Part shown: positions 7,386 to 15,094 of the stretch, one piece after another
Numbering within the stretch: the first letter of the stretch is position 1
How the letters are laid out: the number at the start of each line of letters is the position of its first letter
NCBI GenBank assembly: GCA_036804525.1
Contig: DAIRSE010000002.1
Location: 1 to 64,000 of the forward strand
Direction of reading: 5' to 3'
DNA length: 64,000 nucleotides
Origin: JBFLVT01 sp036804525
GTDB taxonomy: Bacteria > Bacillota > Desulfotomaculia > Desulfotomaculales > JASEER01
Notes under the pieces: generated by a model
What the model saw: only the letters and a program-made list of their open reading frames with translations
Databases searched by the model: none
What the model was told of the DNA's origin: nothing
Made by a program: the position numbers and the translations under genes

Positions 7386-8699
7386 TTGAGCATTCTAAGG
7401 AAGATAGCCTCTGGCTCCCGTCAAGCCCACGACTACATGCTGGCGATGTCGATGGCCCAGGCGAGATGGGAAATCCAGACTGCCAAGGTCATCCTTACCA
7501 AGCGCCGCCACTGGCTTTTGATCGCGCTGGCGCCGCTGGTTCTGCTCCTCGGACTGCAGGTTTCGTTCGCCGCCATGCCCGAACTTATCGGCGGCTCCAA
7601 GGCTTATGCCCCGCAGTTCGTTAATATGAATGCGTTCCTGATGTCCCTGTTTATCGGCCTGTGCGCCGGCCTGATCACGGGCTGCATCGGCGCGGGCGGC
7701 GGCTTCATCCTCACCCCGGCCCTGATGAGCGCCGGCGTCAAGGGTATCATGGCCGTCGGTACCGACGAGTTCCACATCTGCGCCAAGGCCATTATGGGCA
7801 CCGTCCTGCACAGCAAGCTCGGCAACGTGAACCTGGGGCTGGCCTTCTGGTTCGTCGTCGGCTCAATGACCGGCGTGACCTTCGGCGGCAAGCTGAACCG
7901 CGCCATCTACGAATCCAGCCCTGCGGCCAGCGACGCCTTCATCAACTCGGTCTACGTCGTAATGCTGGGCTTCCTCGGCGCCTACGCCCTCTACGACTAC
8001 ATCAGCACCAGCAGGAAGGCCAAGAGGGGTGAAATCACCGACCCAACCGCAGTTCCGGGTATCGGGGGTGCGATGCAGAAACTCAAGCTCCCGCCCTTTA
8101 TCAATTTTGATAAGGACATCGTACCGGGCGGCCGCAGGATTTCCGTCTACCCGGTTATTGTCTGCGGGTTCATCGTGGGCTTCGTGGCCGCGATCATGGG
8201 CGTCGGCGGCGGCTTCCTGACCTTCCCGATGTTCGTGTACGGCCTCGGCATTTCGACCTTTACCACGGTAGGTACCGATATCCTGCAGATTATCTTTACC
8301 ACAGCCTATGCTTCAATCTTCCAGTACGCGATCTACGGCTTCGTCTTCTATACCCTGGCGATGGGCCTGCTGCTCGGCTCGCTGATCGGCATTCAGATCG
8401 GATCGATGGTTACCAGCGTGGTCAAGGGCGGCGTAATTAGGGGCTTTTACGCGGTGGTCATCCTGGCCGGTTTCGTGAACCGCCTCTCCGCCCTGCCGGC
8501 AAAGCTTTCCCAGGTCGGGTACATCCAGCTTGATGCCGCCACCGGCAAGCTCTTTGACACCATCGGCATCTGGCTGTTCTTCATCCTCGTCGGCGGTTTC
8601 GCAGTCTGGGTGCTCTATGAATTCTTCAAGAACCTGCCCAAGTTCCGCAAGGCCCACCAGGAATGGCTTGAAGCCCATCCAGCCGAAGCCGGTCATTAA
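7386..8699 (+). CDS. Long TauE/SafE-like permease, copy 1
   Basis: TTG at 7386 follows AGGAGGTG. The 437-residue membrane protein has an N-terminal cytoplasmic stretch of about 45 residues, a first helix, then two TauE-type halves, each opened by a glycine-rich motif (GCIGAGGGFILTPALM near residue 100; IMGVGGGFLTFPMF near 275). It is about 130 residues longer than the permease at 938-1858, with an extended N-terminus and a hydrophilic central loop. It is followed 25 bp later by a small membrane-anchored partner. The same two-gene module recurs at 10712-12738. Long TauE-like proteins of this type are seen in sulfate reducers, and a role in sulfate or sulfite movement is plausible but unproven. 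Confidence 0.8.
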   Translation: MSILRKIASGSRQAHDYMLAMSMAQARWEIQTAKVILTKRRHWLLIALAPLVLLLGLQVSFAAMPELIGGSKAYAPQFVNMNAFLMSLFIGLCAGLITGCIGAGGGFILTPALMSAGVKGIMAVGTDEFHICAKAIMGTVLHSKLGNVNLGLAFWFVVGSMTGVTFGGKLNRAIYESSPAASDAFINSVYVVMLGFLGAYALYDYISTSRKAKRGEITDPTAVPGIGGAMQKLKLPPFINFDKDIVPGGRRISVYPVIVCGFIVGFVAAIMGVGGGFLTFPMFVYGLGISTFTTVGTDILQIIFTTAYASIFQYAIYGFVFYTLAMGLLLGSLIGIQIGSMVTSVVKGGVIRGFYAVVILAGFVNRLSALPAKLSQVGYIQLDAATGKLFDTIGIWLFFILVGGFAVWVLYEFFKNLPKFRKAHQEWLEAHPAEAGH

Positions 8700-8724
8700 C
8701 CAGGACTAAGAAGGAGGTGCAATA

Positions 8725-9435
8725 ATGAGCGACAAGCAAAAACTATGGATAGGCATCGCCCTGCTGGTATCCTTCGTCGTCGTCCTGATCGGAGTCCTGG
8801 GACCGGTATGGAACGGCAGAACCGGACTGGAAGTAGCGGACGACGTGTTTAACTCGCTGGCGAAGAACTCCGCTTACTACATCCCGAAGCAGGCTAAGAA
8901 CGCCAAGAAATTTGAGGGCAAAACGTTTGAGATCAGCCTGAAGACCAAGGACGCAGAGCAGGCTGCAGTCACTACGAAACTCTTCGAGTCAGCCGGTGCT
9001 GACGTCGCCGAAAGCAACGGTAAGCTAAAGGTCTCCGGCGACCTGGGGCTGGTAATGAAGGCCTGTCTTGCTGACGCGGATGCTGTCTACAAAAACAACG
9101 CTAACGCCGGCCTGGCTGCCAAGTACGGCGCCAAAAACGACCGCGACGTGATCTATTACTGGTACGATGCCGTCAAGCAGATGCAGAAGAAGTGGATCGC
9201 CGAGCACGGCAAGGAGAAAGAAGCGCTCCTCGTAAAGGGTATCGCCGAAAAGGCACTGGAGCCGACCTACAACTTCTATGGAATTCACGCCAAGCCGCTT
9301 AGCGCCCAGATGGGGATCACGATCTTCCTCCTCGTCTTCTACTTCATCTACACCATCTGGTACGGCTTCGGCATCCTCTTCTGCTTCGAGGGTCTGGGTA
9401 TTGTCGCCCACAGCGGCGGCAAGCACGAAGCCTAA
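8725..9435 (+). CDS. Membrane-anchored partner of the long TauE permease, copy 1
   Basis: The 236-residue product has a membrane helix near each end (about residues 8-28 and 195-222) and a soluble middle region of about 165 residues. It is preceded by GGAGGTG. It is homologous along its whole length to the product of 10712-11410: both have an NGRTGxE-A-DDxFNSL segment after the first helix and a FxxIYTxWYGFG segment in the last helix. No enzymatic family was recognised. Conserved pairing with the long permease in both modules suggests a subunit or extracytoplasmic substrate-handling role. Topology and function are inferred. Confidence 0.7.
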   Translation: MSDKQKLWIGIALLVSFVVVLIGVLGPVWNGRTGLEVADDVFNSLAKNSAYYIPKQAKNAKKFEGKTFEISLKTKDAEQAAVTTKLFESAGADVAESNGKLKVSGDLGLVMKACLADADAVYKNNANAGLAAKYGAKNDRDVIYYWYDAVKQMQKKWIAEHGKEKEALLVKGIAEKALEPTYNFYGIHAKPLSAQMGITIFLLVFYFIYTIWYGFGILFCFEGLGIVAHSGGKHEA

Positions 9436-9487
9436 CGCCGATCGCGGCTAACCCTCAGCCGTTAACCCTACTTCCCCTTCCCCTGCG

Positions 9488-9516
9488 ACAACCCCGTCTC
9501 CGGCGGGGTTGTTCGC
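9488..9516 (+). terminator. Probable terminator after module 1
   Basis: ACAACCCCG and CGGGGTTGT form a 9-bp stem 52 bp after the stop of the preceding gene. The following T-run is weak (TCGCTTCC), so efficiency is uncertain. Confidence 0.5.
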
Positions 9517-9698
9517 TTCCCCCGCGACAGGCCCCGAAATACGGCCAGAAACCGGCTTACGGAACGGCTAGCGCACGGAAACCAGGAATTCCGAAACAAT
9601 TTGCATCCGTACCGTAGCCAGGCGTTCTCCAAGGGATTTGCAGCTCCGGAGAGAATGGCATAGAATCCATCTCAGTGATGCAGGGTATCTCTCTGTAC

Positions 9699-9876
9699 CG
9701 GTCAACGCCGAGTTTCCCGAGCGGAAAGCGGGGGACCCATTTTAACTGGGGTGAATCCCGTCTTCAGTGACGGGTAGGGTTACCTTTCGATCCGAACCCG
9801 GCAGCTAACCTCGCAGGCGTAAGGAGGGAACAACAATGCCTGTCGTTTGTTGCCCCGGATGACTCCGGGGTTTTAT
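9699..9876 (+). ncRNA. c-di-AMP riboswitch (ydaO/yuaA leader) with terminator
   Basis: The characteristic ydaO/yuaA landmarks appear in order: a GGGGACCC...GGGGTGAAT pair, then AGGGTTACCTTTCGATCCGA, then ACCCGGCAGCTAACCTCGCAGGCGT. A terminator stem (CCCCGGA and TCCGGGG, about 9853-9870, followed by TTTTAT) follows. c-di-AMP binding in this class normally causes termination upstream of potassium-uptake or cell-wall genes. Here the downstream genes are a ktrA-ktrB deletion remnant, so the riboswitch now controls a broken target. Confidence 0.9.
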
Positions 9877-9948
9877 GTGCCTCATCCCGGTGACGGTCCG
9901 GACTTTATTTCCTGCCAACCGCCCAAACCTACCAGCCGGAGGATGACA

Positions 9949-10639
9949 ATGAAGAACAGACAGTTTGCCGTTATCGGCTTAGGCCGTTTCGGCACGAGCC
10001 TCATTAAGGAACTGACCGCGATCGGATATGAGGTGCTGGCCGTCGACAGCGATGAAACCAAGACCAATGCCGCCGCCGGCCGCCAAGCTGCTGGCATCCT
10101 ATTTCCAGGCAGTCACACCGCGGACGGCCGGCTTCAACACCATTGACCTGAATTCTTTACTGTTGTCTACCCAGTTGTTCATCATGGCACTGATGTTCAT
10201 CGGCGGGTCGCCGGGGTCAACCGCGGGCGGGATCAAGACATCGACTTTCACCGTGCTCTGGTTGGCTATTTACAGTATGCTCCGGGGGAAAAAGGACATC
10301 GAGGTCTTCAAGCGCAGATTTCCGCACGAGGAAGTTTTCCGCGCCCTAACAATCGCGCTGTTAGGGCTGTTCCTGATTTTTCTAATGACTTTTCTTATTT
10401 CCCTCACCCAGGAAGCGCAAGCGAGCTTCGTCAAGATCCTGTTTGAAGTGGTCTCGGCCATGGGTACGGTAGGACTGTCCCTGGGGTTAACCACCGAATT
10501 GCATTCATTCGGGCGCATCTTGCTCATCATCACGATGTTCCTGGGGCGACTGGGGCCATTGACAATAGGCTTGGCCCTGGCCTACAAGCAGAATCAGAGC
10601 AATGTCCGTTACCCGGAAGGCAGAATCATGATCGGATAG
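9949..10639 (+). pseudogene. ktrA/ktrB: ktrA'-'ktrB deletion remnant (potassium uptake)
   Basis: ATG at 9949 after CCGGAGG begins a KtrA/TrkA-N Rossmann domain (MKNRQFAVIGLGRFG, then EVLAVDSDE), but only about 40 residues remain. From about 10095, in another frame, the sequence becomes the C-terminal part of the KtrB/TrkH channel subunit: SYFQAVTPRTAGFNTID, then GGSPGSTAGGIKT with the selectivity-filter glycines, continuing to a stop at 10639. About 180 residues of ktrA and the first roughly 270 of ktrB are missing. One deletion joining the genes out of frame explains this. The product cannot be a working KtrAB system, although the KtrB tail frame remains open. Confidence 0.8.
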
Positions 10640-10645
10640 ACGCGG

Positions 10646-10676
10646 AAAAAGACAGCCCCGCAAAAGCGGGGCTGTC
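10646..10676 (-). terminator. Terminator of the leftward TauE module
   Basis: GACAGCCCCGC-TTTT-GCGGGGCTGTC is a perfect 11-bp stem followed on the minus strand by TTTTTCC. It sits 35 bp past the stop of the gene at 10712-11410 and may also stop rightward transcription from the ktr remnant. Confidence 0.8.
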
Positions 10677-10711
10677 GCGACGGTACCGTTGCGCCTCGGG
10701 GCCGCGCAGTG

Positions 10712-11410
10712 CTAGTGGCCCTTGGAGGCCGAGATGCCCAGACCCTCAAAGATGTACATTACACCGAAACCATACCACATCGTGTAGATTACATAGAAGG
10801 CGAGCAGGAAGGTCGCCAGAGCGAGCTTTTCGCTGAACTTGTAGGCCGGAATGCCGGCGAAGTTGTAGGCCGGTTCCAGTGCCTTGGTCATGACTTTCTT
10901 GGCAAAAGATGCTGTCGCCGTATTGCCGTCGTGCTGAGCCGTTTTCTGTAGAGCGCTGAACCCCTGGTACCACGCGTAGAGTGCTAGGCGGGCGTCCATT
11001 CCGTACTTGTTTTCCAGGGTCGCCGTTTCGTTCTTGTAGAGCGCATCGGCGTCGGCAGCCGCCGCGGCGGCCAGCACCCCAAGATCACCTTCGATTTGTA
11101 CTTTTTCATCCGCGAATTCGGCCTTGGCACCGTTCATCGAGAACACCTTAGCGACCGCCTGGCCAAGTTCCGGATCCTCCGCCTTAACTTTAATGGTCAC
11201 CGTAATGCCTTCATATTTATGGGCATTGTCGGCTACCTGCGGAATGTAGTACGAAGACCCCTTGGACAGCGAGTTGAACAGGTCGTCGGCGGCTTCCATT
11301 CCCGTCCGGCCGTTAAACAGCGGCAGGAAGAAGATCGTCAGGACAACCGCGAACAGTACCAGCATAACGATACCAGTTATAAGGTGACGCCTATCCCCAG
11401 TAGCAGTCAT
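10712..11410 (-). CDS. Membrane-anchored partner of the long TauE permease, copy 2
   Basis: The 232-residue product parallels that of 8725-9435: N-terminal helix (about 10-30), NGRTGMEAADDLFNSL, a soluble domain, and a C-terminal helix containing FYVIYTMWYGFGVMYIFEGL. The middle region is more diverged and alanine-rich than in copy 1. It lies 14 bp downstream of its permease gene with a GGGAGGTG ribosome site. The conserved ends and variable middle suggest a shared membrane contact and a diverged ligand-facing part. No known enzymatic motif is visible. Confidence 0.7.
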   Translation of the reverse strand: MTATGDRRHLITGIVMLVLFAVVLTIFFLPLFNGRTGMEAADDLFNSLSKGSSYYIPQVADNAHKYEGITVTIKVKAEDPELGQAVAKVFSMNGAKAEFADEKVQIEGDLGVLAAAAAADADALYKNETATLENKYGMDARLALYAWYQGFSALQKTAQHDGNTATASFAKKVMTKALEPAYNFAGIPAYKFSEKLALATFLLAFYVIYTMWYGFGVMYIFEGLGISASKGH

Positions 11411-11424
11411 CAGTTACACCTCCC

Positions 11425-12738
11425 TTAATGGCCGTGCGCGGCAGCCGAGGGTACCTGGATCTCGCCGCGCCGGTACTTTCCGGCATTCACAAAGAACGAC
11501 GCCAACACCCATAGAGCAAAGGCGCCCACGATGGCGAAGAACACCACCAGGCCTACCGAATCCAAAACTTTGGAGGTAGACGGGGCCATACTCATATACC
11601 CGGCCTTGGTCAGGGTGCCCGGCAGGGAAAAGGCGCGGTTAACGAACCCGGCAAAGGTAGTCAGGGCGTAAAAGCCGGTAATCACGATCGCAGGCACCAT
11701 CCTCGTGGTGATCGCGCCGATCTGGATGCCGACCAGTGACCCGAGCAAGAGACCCATCGCCAGGGTGTAGAAAACGAACCCGTAGACCGCGTACTGGACG
11801 ATTGAGGCATAGCCGGCGGTGACAATGATCTGCATCAAATCCGTACCCACCGTGGTCAGGGTCGATACGCCGAGACCGTACACGAACATCGGGAAGAACA
11901 GGAACCCGCCGCCGACGCCCATGATCGAGGCCACGAACCCAACGATAAAACCGGCGATAATCACGGGGTACACGGAGATACGGCGACCGCCAGGGACAAC
12001 GTGCTGGTCAAAAGTGACGTAGGGCGGAGCCTTCAAAGATTGAATGCCCTGTGCCAGTTTGGTCAGTTCACCGACCGGAGTTGTGGTTCCAGTAGCAAGC
12101 TGTCTTCTCTGCCTGAAGAAGTCGGCAAATGTATAGATTGACAGGAACCCGAGGATGATGACGTACACAAAGCTGATGAAGGCGTCACTCAACGCCGGGT
12201 TCTTATCATAGAAACTGCGGTTGATGATCCCGCCCACGGTGGCTCCGGTGACCGAGCCGATCACGAAAACCAGGGCCAAGGCAACCGACACATTCCCCAT
12301 TTTACGATGCAGCGTGGTCCCCATAATGGCCTTGGCAAAAATGTGGAACTGGTCGGTACCTACGGACATAATGCCCTTGACACCTACGCTCATGAGGGCC
12401 GGGGTCAGGATGAAGCCGCCGCCGGCGCCGATGCAGCCGGTGATCATCCCGGCGCACAGGCCGATGGCCAGCGAAACGAGGAACATATTCATTGTCGCAA
12501 ACGAGGGCGCGTAAGCCGTCTTACCGCCGATAACATGCGGAAGCTCGTAAGCGTGCGCAAGTTCCAGGCCCGCCACCAAGATGACGGGTATCATCATAAG
12601 CATCAGCAGTTTTCTTCTCTTGGTAAGGATAACCTTGCTGGTCTCGATCTCCCACTGGGCATGCGCCCGCTGCGCAGCCATAAGCGAGTCATATGCCGTT
12701 TTGGTAGCATTCCCAAGCACGGCTCGGATTTTACTCAT
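11425..12738 (-). CDS. Long TauE/SafE-like permease, copy 2
   Basis: ATG at 12738 gives 437 residues, the same length as copy 1 and clearly paralogous: both share an N-terminal AxWEI(Q/E)T(A/S)KVILTKRR stretch, GCIGAGGGFILTPALMS, a DxxxVPGGRRISVYPVI segment and (I)MGVGGGFL. It starts the leftward module, and the conserved hairpin-terminator copy B (12893-12950) lies in its leader. The two modules converge on the ktr remnant. Duplication followed by divergence, or acquisition of a second related module, could explain this. Substrate is unknown; a sulfur oxyanion is likely from context. Confidence 0.8.
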   Translation of the reverse strand: MSKIRAVLGNATKTAYDSLMAAQRAHAQWEIETSKVILTKRRKLLMLMMIPVILVAGLELAHAYELPHVIGGKTAYAPSFATMNMFLVSLAIGLCAGMITGCIGAGGGFILTPALMSVGVKGIMSVGTDQFHIFAKAIMGTTLHRKMGNVSVALALVFVIGSVTGATVGGIINRSFYDKNPALSDAFISFVYVIILGFLSIYTFADFFRQRRQLATGTTTPVGELTKLAQGIQSLKAPPYVTFDQHVVPGGRRISVYPVIIAGFIVGFVASIMGVGGGFLFFPMFVYGLGVSTLTTVGTDLMQIIVTAGYASIVQYAVYGFVFYTLAMGLLLGSLVGIQIGAITTRMVPAIVITGFYALTTFAGFVNRAFSLPGTLTKAGYMSMAPSTSKVLDSVGLVVFFAIVGAFALWVLASFFVNAGKYRRGEIQVPSAAAHGH

Positions 12739-12892
12739 TTTCCTCCCCTTCCTTTCTAAACAGATGGCTAACCCTTAGCAGACTGGCTGGACAATGGATA
12801 AATCAGTGCAATTTTCCCTGAAACTGCAGTTGGCCTTTTGGTCCCCCCTTTCGTTTCTGCCTGCCTTGCCAGAACTACAAGCGGCTCGTGAT

Positions 12893-12950
12893 AAACAAAA
12901 AGGCCAAAGATATCTTCCGATATCCTTGGCCTATCGTTGTTCGATTCGGC
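12893..12950 (-). ncRNA. Conserved hairpin coupled to a terminator, copy B
   Basis: On the minus strand the core GCCGAATCGAACAACGATAG leads into a terminator stem (GGCCAAGGATATC and GATATCTTTGGCC) and then TTTTTGTTT. The stem sequence differs from copy A but keeps pairing, while the core is the same apart from one loop base. It lies about 155 nt upstream of the copy 2 permease start and downstream of the CBS gene at 13062. Confidence 0.6.
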
Positions 12951-13061
12951 AGGAATCGCCAACCGATGCCGCCTGTATGCCGGTTCCGCAGCCCCTCTTC
13001 TGCGCGACCCGGCTTTCAGGCTTTGCGGACTATGCAGCTCTCACTGTTCTGTCCTCCGGAG

Positions 13062-13532
13062 CTACTGTCCCACAGCCTCGGCAATGTTCCTCACGACGTC
13101 GGTCGCCCGCACAACCCCGACTACGCGGTCACCTTCGACCACCGGGACAACGTCGGTCCTGAAACGGTTAATCATGCTTGAGACGTGCATGAGAGAATCA
13201 CTGCTTTCAACGGCTACAGGAGGCCGCATGAACTCCTTCACTTTTTTGTCGGCAACATTCCGGCAGCGCTGGGTGAATAAGCCGTCCCAAAAGACCTCGC
13301 ACGCATTCTCTCCTTTCAGGAAAGCGGGCTCCACAACCTGCAGCAGGTCGAGCACAGTTACCATACCGACCACCTTGGGACCATCCTTAACAAGAACGAT
13401 ACAGTCCTTTTCGCAGGTTCCGAAGGCCAGCTTGGTGAAAGCGCCGATAACCTCCTTGACGGTAGCGTCCGGACTCACGACAACCGTTTCCTGCTGCTGC
13501 ACCATGATGTCGCCTGCAACCTTCTCCTTCAC
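13062..13532 (-). CDS. Tandem CBS-domain protein
   Basis: The 156-residue product consists of two CBS domains. The first (about residues 8-70) carries VVGMVTVLDLLQVV. The second (about 100-153) carries DVVPVVEGDRVVGVVRATD and ends with a short helix. GGAGGGGTGAC precedes the ATG. It probably binds an adenosine nucleotide and reports energy status. It sits between the HTH gene at 13572 and the TauE module on the same strand. This is the second of three small CBS proteins in the window (also 3435 and 46916). Confidence 0.85.
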   Translation of the reverse strand: MKEKVAGDIMVQQQETVVVSPDATVKEVIGAFTKLAFGTCEKDCIVLVKDGPKVVGMVTVLDLLQVVEPAFLKGENACEVFWDGLFTQRCRNVADKKVKEFMRPPVAVESSDSLMHVSSMINRFRTDVVPVVEGDRVVGVVRATDVVRNIAEAVGQ

Positions 13533-13571
13533 CTGTCACCCCTCCTTTGCTCAGCTTGCTTTTTCCTGTCT

Positions 13572-13925
13572 TTACGGGAGCGGAATCTGCCTCCGCTCCA
13601 ACTGTTTCATAAGGTTATGCAGTTTAGGATCATCCATGGAGGACAGCTGCCACACAAGCCACTTGTAGCGCAACTCCCAAATCATTTTTGCTCTCTGCGC
13701 CTCGACCAGCTGTTCCTGCAGCGTGGCAACGTCCTTCTGAACCCCTATTTGCCGGTCGCCCAACCGGAAGGACTGCTGGAGCATCTTGAGTCCGGCGTGA
13801 ACCAGGCGGCGCTTCCAGCGGTAGTAAGTGTGTCTCTTTATCCCGTACCGGCGGCACAGCTCTTCCGTACCCAGTCCCTCTTCCTCGCTCTTAAGAATGA
13901 TCTCCAACATCTCTTCCGGTCCCAC
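13572..13925 (-). CDS. Small HTH (transposase OrfA-like) protein
   Basis: The best start is GTG at 13925, six bases after GGAGGG (117 residues); an ATG at 13931 abuts the ribosome site, and a further upstream ATG would run into the terminator of element C. The N-terminal half is a homeodomain-like helix-turn-helix (EELCRRYGIKRHTYYRWKRR) as in IS3/IS2 OrfA or HTH_28 proteins. A coiled-coil-like half follows (about 50-110). No catalytic transposase ORF or inverted repeats flank it, so it may be a domesticated DNA-binding protein. Function unknown. Confidence 0.6.
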   Translation of the reverse strand: MGPEEMLEIILKSEEEGLGTEELCRRYGIKRHTYYRWKRRLVHAGLKMLQQSFRLGDRQIGVQKDVATLQEQLVEAQRAKMIWELRYKWLVWQLSSMDDPKLHNLMKQLERRQIPLP

Positions 13926-13985
13926 ACGCATCCCTCCTTCGACCGCTGATGTCCTGCAAGGCGCTTTCCCCAGGCTCGGGAAGTC

Positions 13986-14046
13986 AAACAAAAAGGCCGG
14001 AATCCTCTCTTAACGAGAACCCCGGCCTATCGTTGTTCGATTCGGC
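13986..14046 (-). ncRNA. Conserved hairpin coupled to a terminator, copy C
   Basis: The minus strand reads GCCGAATCGAACAACGATAG, continuing into a terminator stem (GGCCGGGGTTCTC and GAGAGGATTCCGGCC with mismatches) and TTTTTGTTTG. It lies in the leader of the HTH gene at 13572-13925, about 60 nt upstream of its start. Confidence 0.6.
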
Positions 14047-14068
14047 CCCTTATAGCGATGAATTTATC

Positions 14069-14275
14069 TTAGCGGGCACCGCACCTGCACCAGTTGATTT
14101 TCTCTTCAAACTTTGTCTCGTCTTCTCCCTTCGCCAGGCTGATCAGCACAGCCTTTTTGATTAATGACGACCGCCCGTCAGGCGCGCAAATCTTATACCA
14201 GTCGGTGTCTGCCACCTGCTCAACCCGGTAGCCTCTAGTGTTGAGCCACGCACAAACTTCAGAAAAACTGTTCAC
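14069..14275 (-). CDS. Small protein of unknown function
   Basis: The 68-residue product is hydrophilic and has a single C-terminal Cys-x-Cys (WCRCGAR). It lies 17 bp downstream of the DUF2292-type gene and is probably cotranscribed with it, upstream of element C. No family was recognised. It is retained because of operon position, absence of a competing gene and normal codon use. Confidence 0.5.
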   Translation of the reverse strand: MNSFSEVCAWLNTRGYRVEQVADTDWYKICAPDGRSSLIKKAVLISLAKGEDETKFEEKINWCRCGAR

Positions 14276-14292
14276 GTCGCTGTCCGGCTCCT

Positions 14293-14493
14293 TTACGGTA
14301 CTCTTTTACGATTGCCGGTACGGTTTCCGTTGGCAGGTTTTTCGTCCTCAAGTTTGAAAGTTCTTATAGCCTCATAAATGACCACCGGCTGGCCGTTTTC
14401 GACGCGGATCTTCACTTCACCCCAACCCAGCTGGCGAATAAACAGCAACAGTTGCTTTTCCCTGTTCGTGATATCGTCCAACACCGCCGTCAC
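14293..14493 (-). CDS. DUF2292 (YezD-like) small protein
   Basis: The 66-residue product has the compact pattern of DUF2292 proteins: an N-terminal helix, then LGWGEVKIRVENGQPVVIYEAIRT. Relatives such as YezD are often found near sulfur-assimilation or sulfate-transport genes, which fits this locus, but the molecular role is unknown. GGGGAGGGGTGAC precedes the ATG. Element D lies 22-75 nt upstream, in its leader. Confidence 0.7.
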   Translation of the reverse strand: MTAVLDDITNREKQLLLFIRQLGWGEVKIRVENGQPVVIYEAIRTFKLEDEKPANGNRTGNRKRVP

Positions 14494-14514
14494 CCCTCCC
14501 CATACTCAGGTGAC

Positions 14515-14568
14515 AATAAAGGCCGGCACATAGATTACTATTGCCGGCCTATCGTTGTTCGATTCGGC
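14515..14568 (-). ncRNA. Conserved hairpin coupled to a terminator, copy D
   Basis: The minus strand reads GCCGAATCGAACAACGATAG, then a terminator stem (GGCCGGCAATAG and CTATGTGCCGGCC) followed by TTTATTG. Its 3' end is only about 22 nt from the DUF2292 start codon. It is the shortest of the four copies. Confidence 0.6.
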
Positions 14569-15094
14569 CATTGGAGTGAGATCTACGCTTCCCCAAGAAG
14601 CTCGTTATTCGCTTTCTCAATCAGCAACCAACTGACAAATTTGCTGTTGTCACTTCAAAACTGGGCCTAGTTTAATCGGATTAGGTATTTACGTTTAATT
14701 GTTGTCACTACGCTCGTGCTGGTGCTTTCATTCACAAATTTTCTTGGCACTACGGTATCATATATTTTGCAATCCTGTCAACACTTTTTTAATGTTTTGC
14801 AAATGTTTTTTAAGGTCTTGCACGGCTGCTAACAAATAGGATAATCCATTATCCTCAGGGTCTTCAAGCCCCGGTATTGCTTAGTAACCCGGCGCGGCCC
14901 GAAGATGACGCGCTCCCCGGATTGCCCGAAGTTTTGTTATGCTTTTCACTTGTCTAAGGGGGCAGAACCTTCTTCGGTCAGCATTTTAGGAACCGGGTTA
15001 TACCGGCATCCGCCGTTCCGGTGTGCAGGTTTTTTGTTATCTTGGGCGAACATATGAGAAACTACGATTTAGGTTTTGATCGGGAGGGTACTGT
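14569..15094. promoter_or_regulatory. Divergent intergenic region upstream of the DUF2292 and NtrC-type genes
   Basis: This 526-bp gap holds no supported gene. On the minus strand TTGACA (14776-14781) with an AT-rich segment about 15 bp further on is a probable promoter for the leftward genes. No sigma-54 match and no clear sigma-A promoter was found for the rightward regulator, whose GGGAGGG ribosome site is obvious. Confidence 0.45.
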
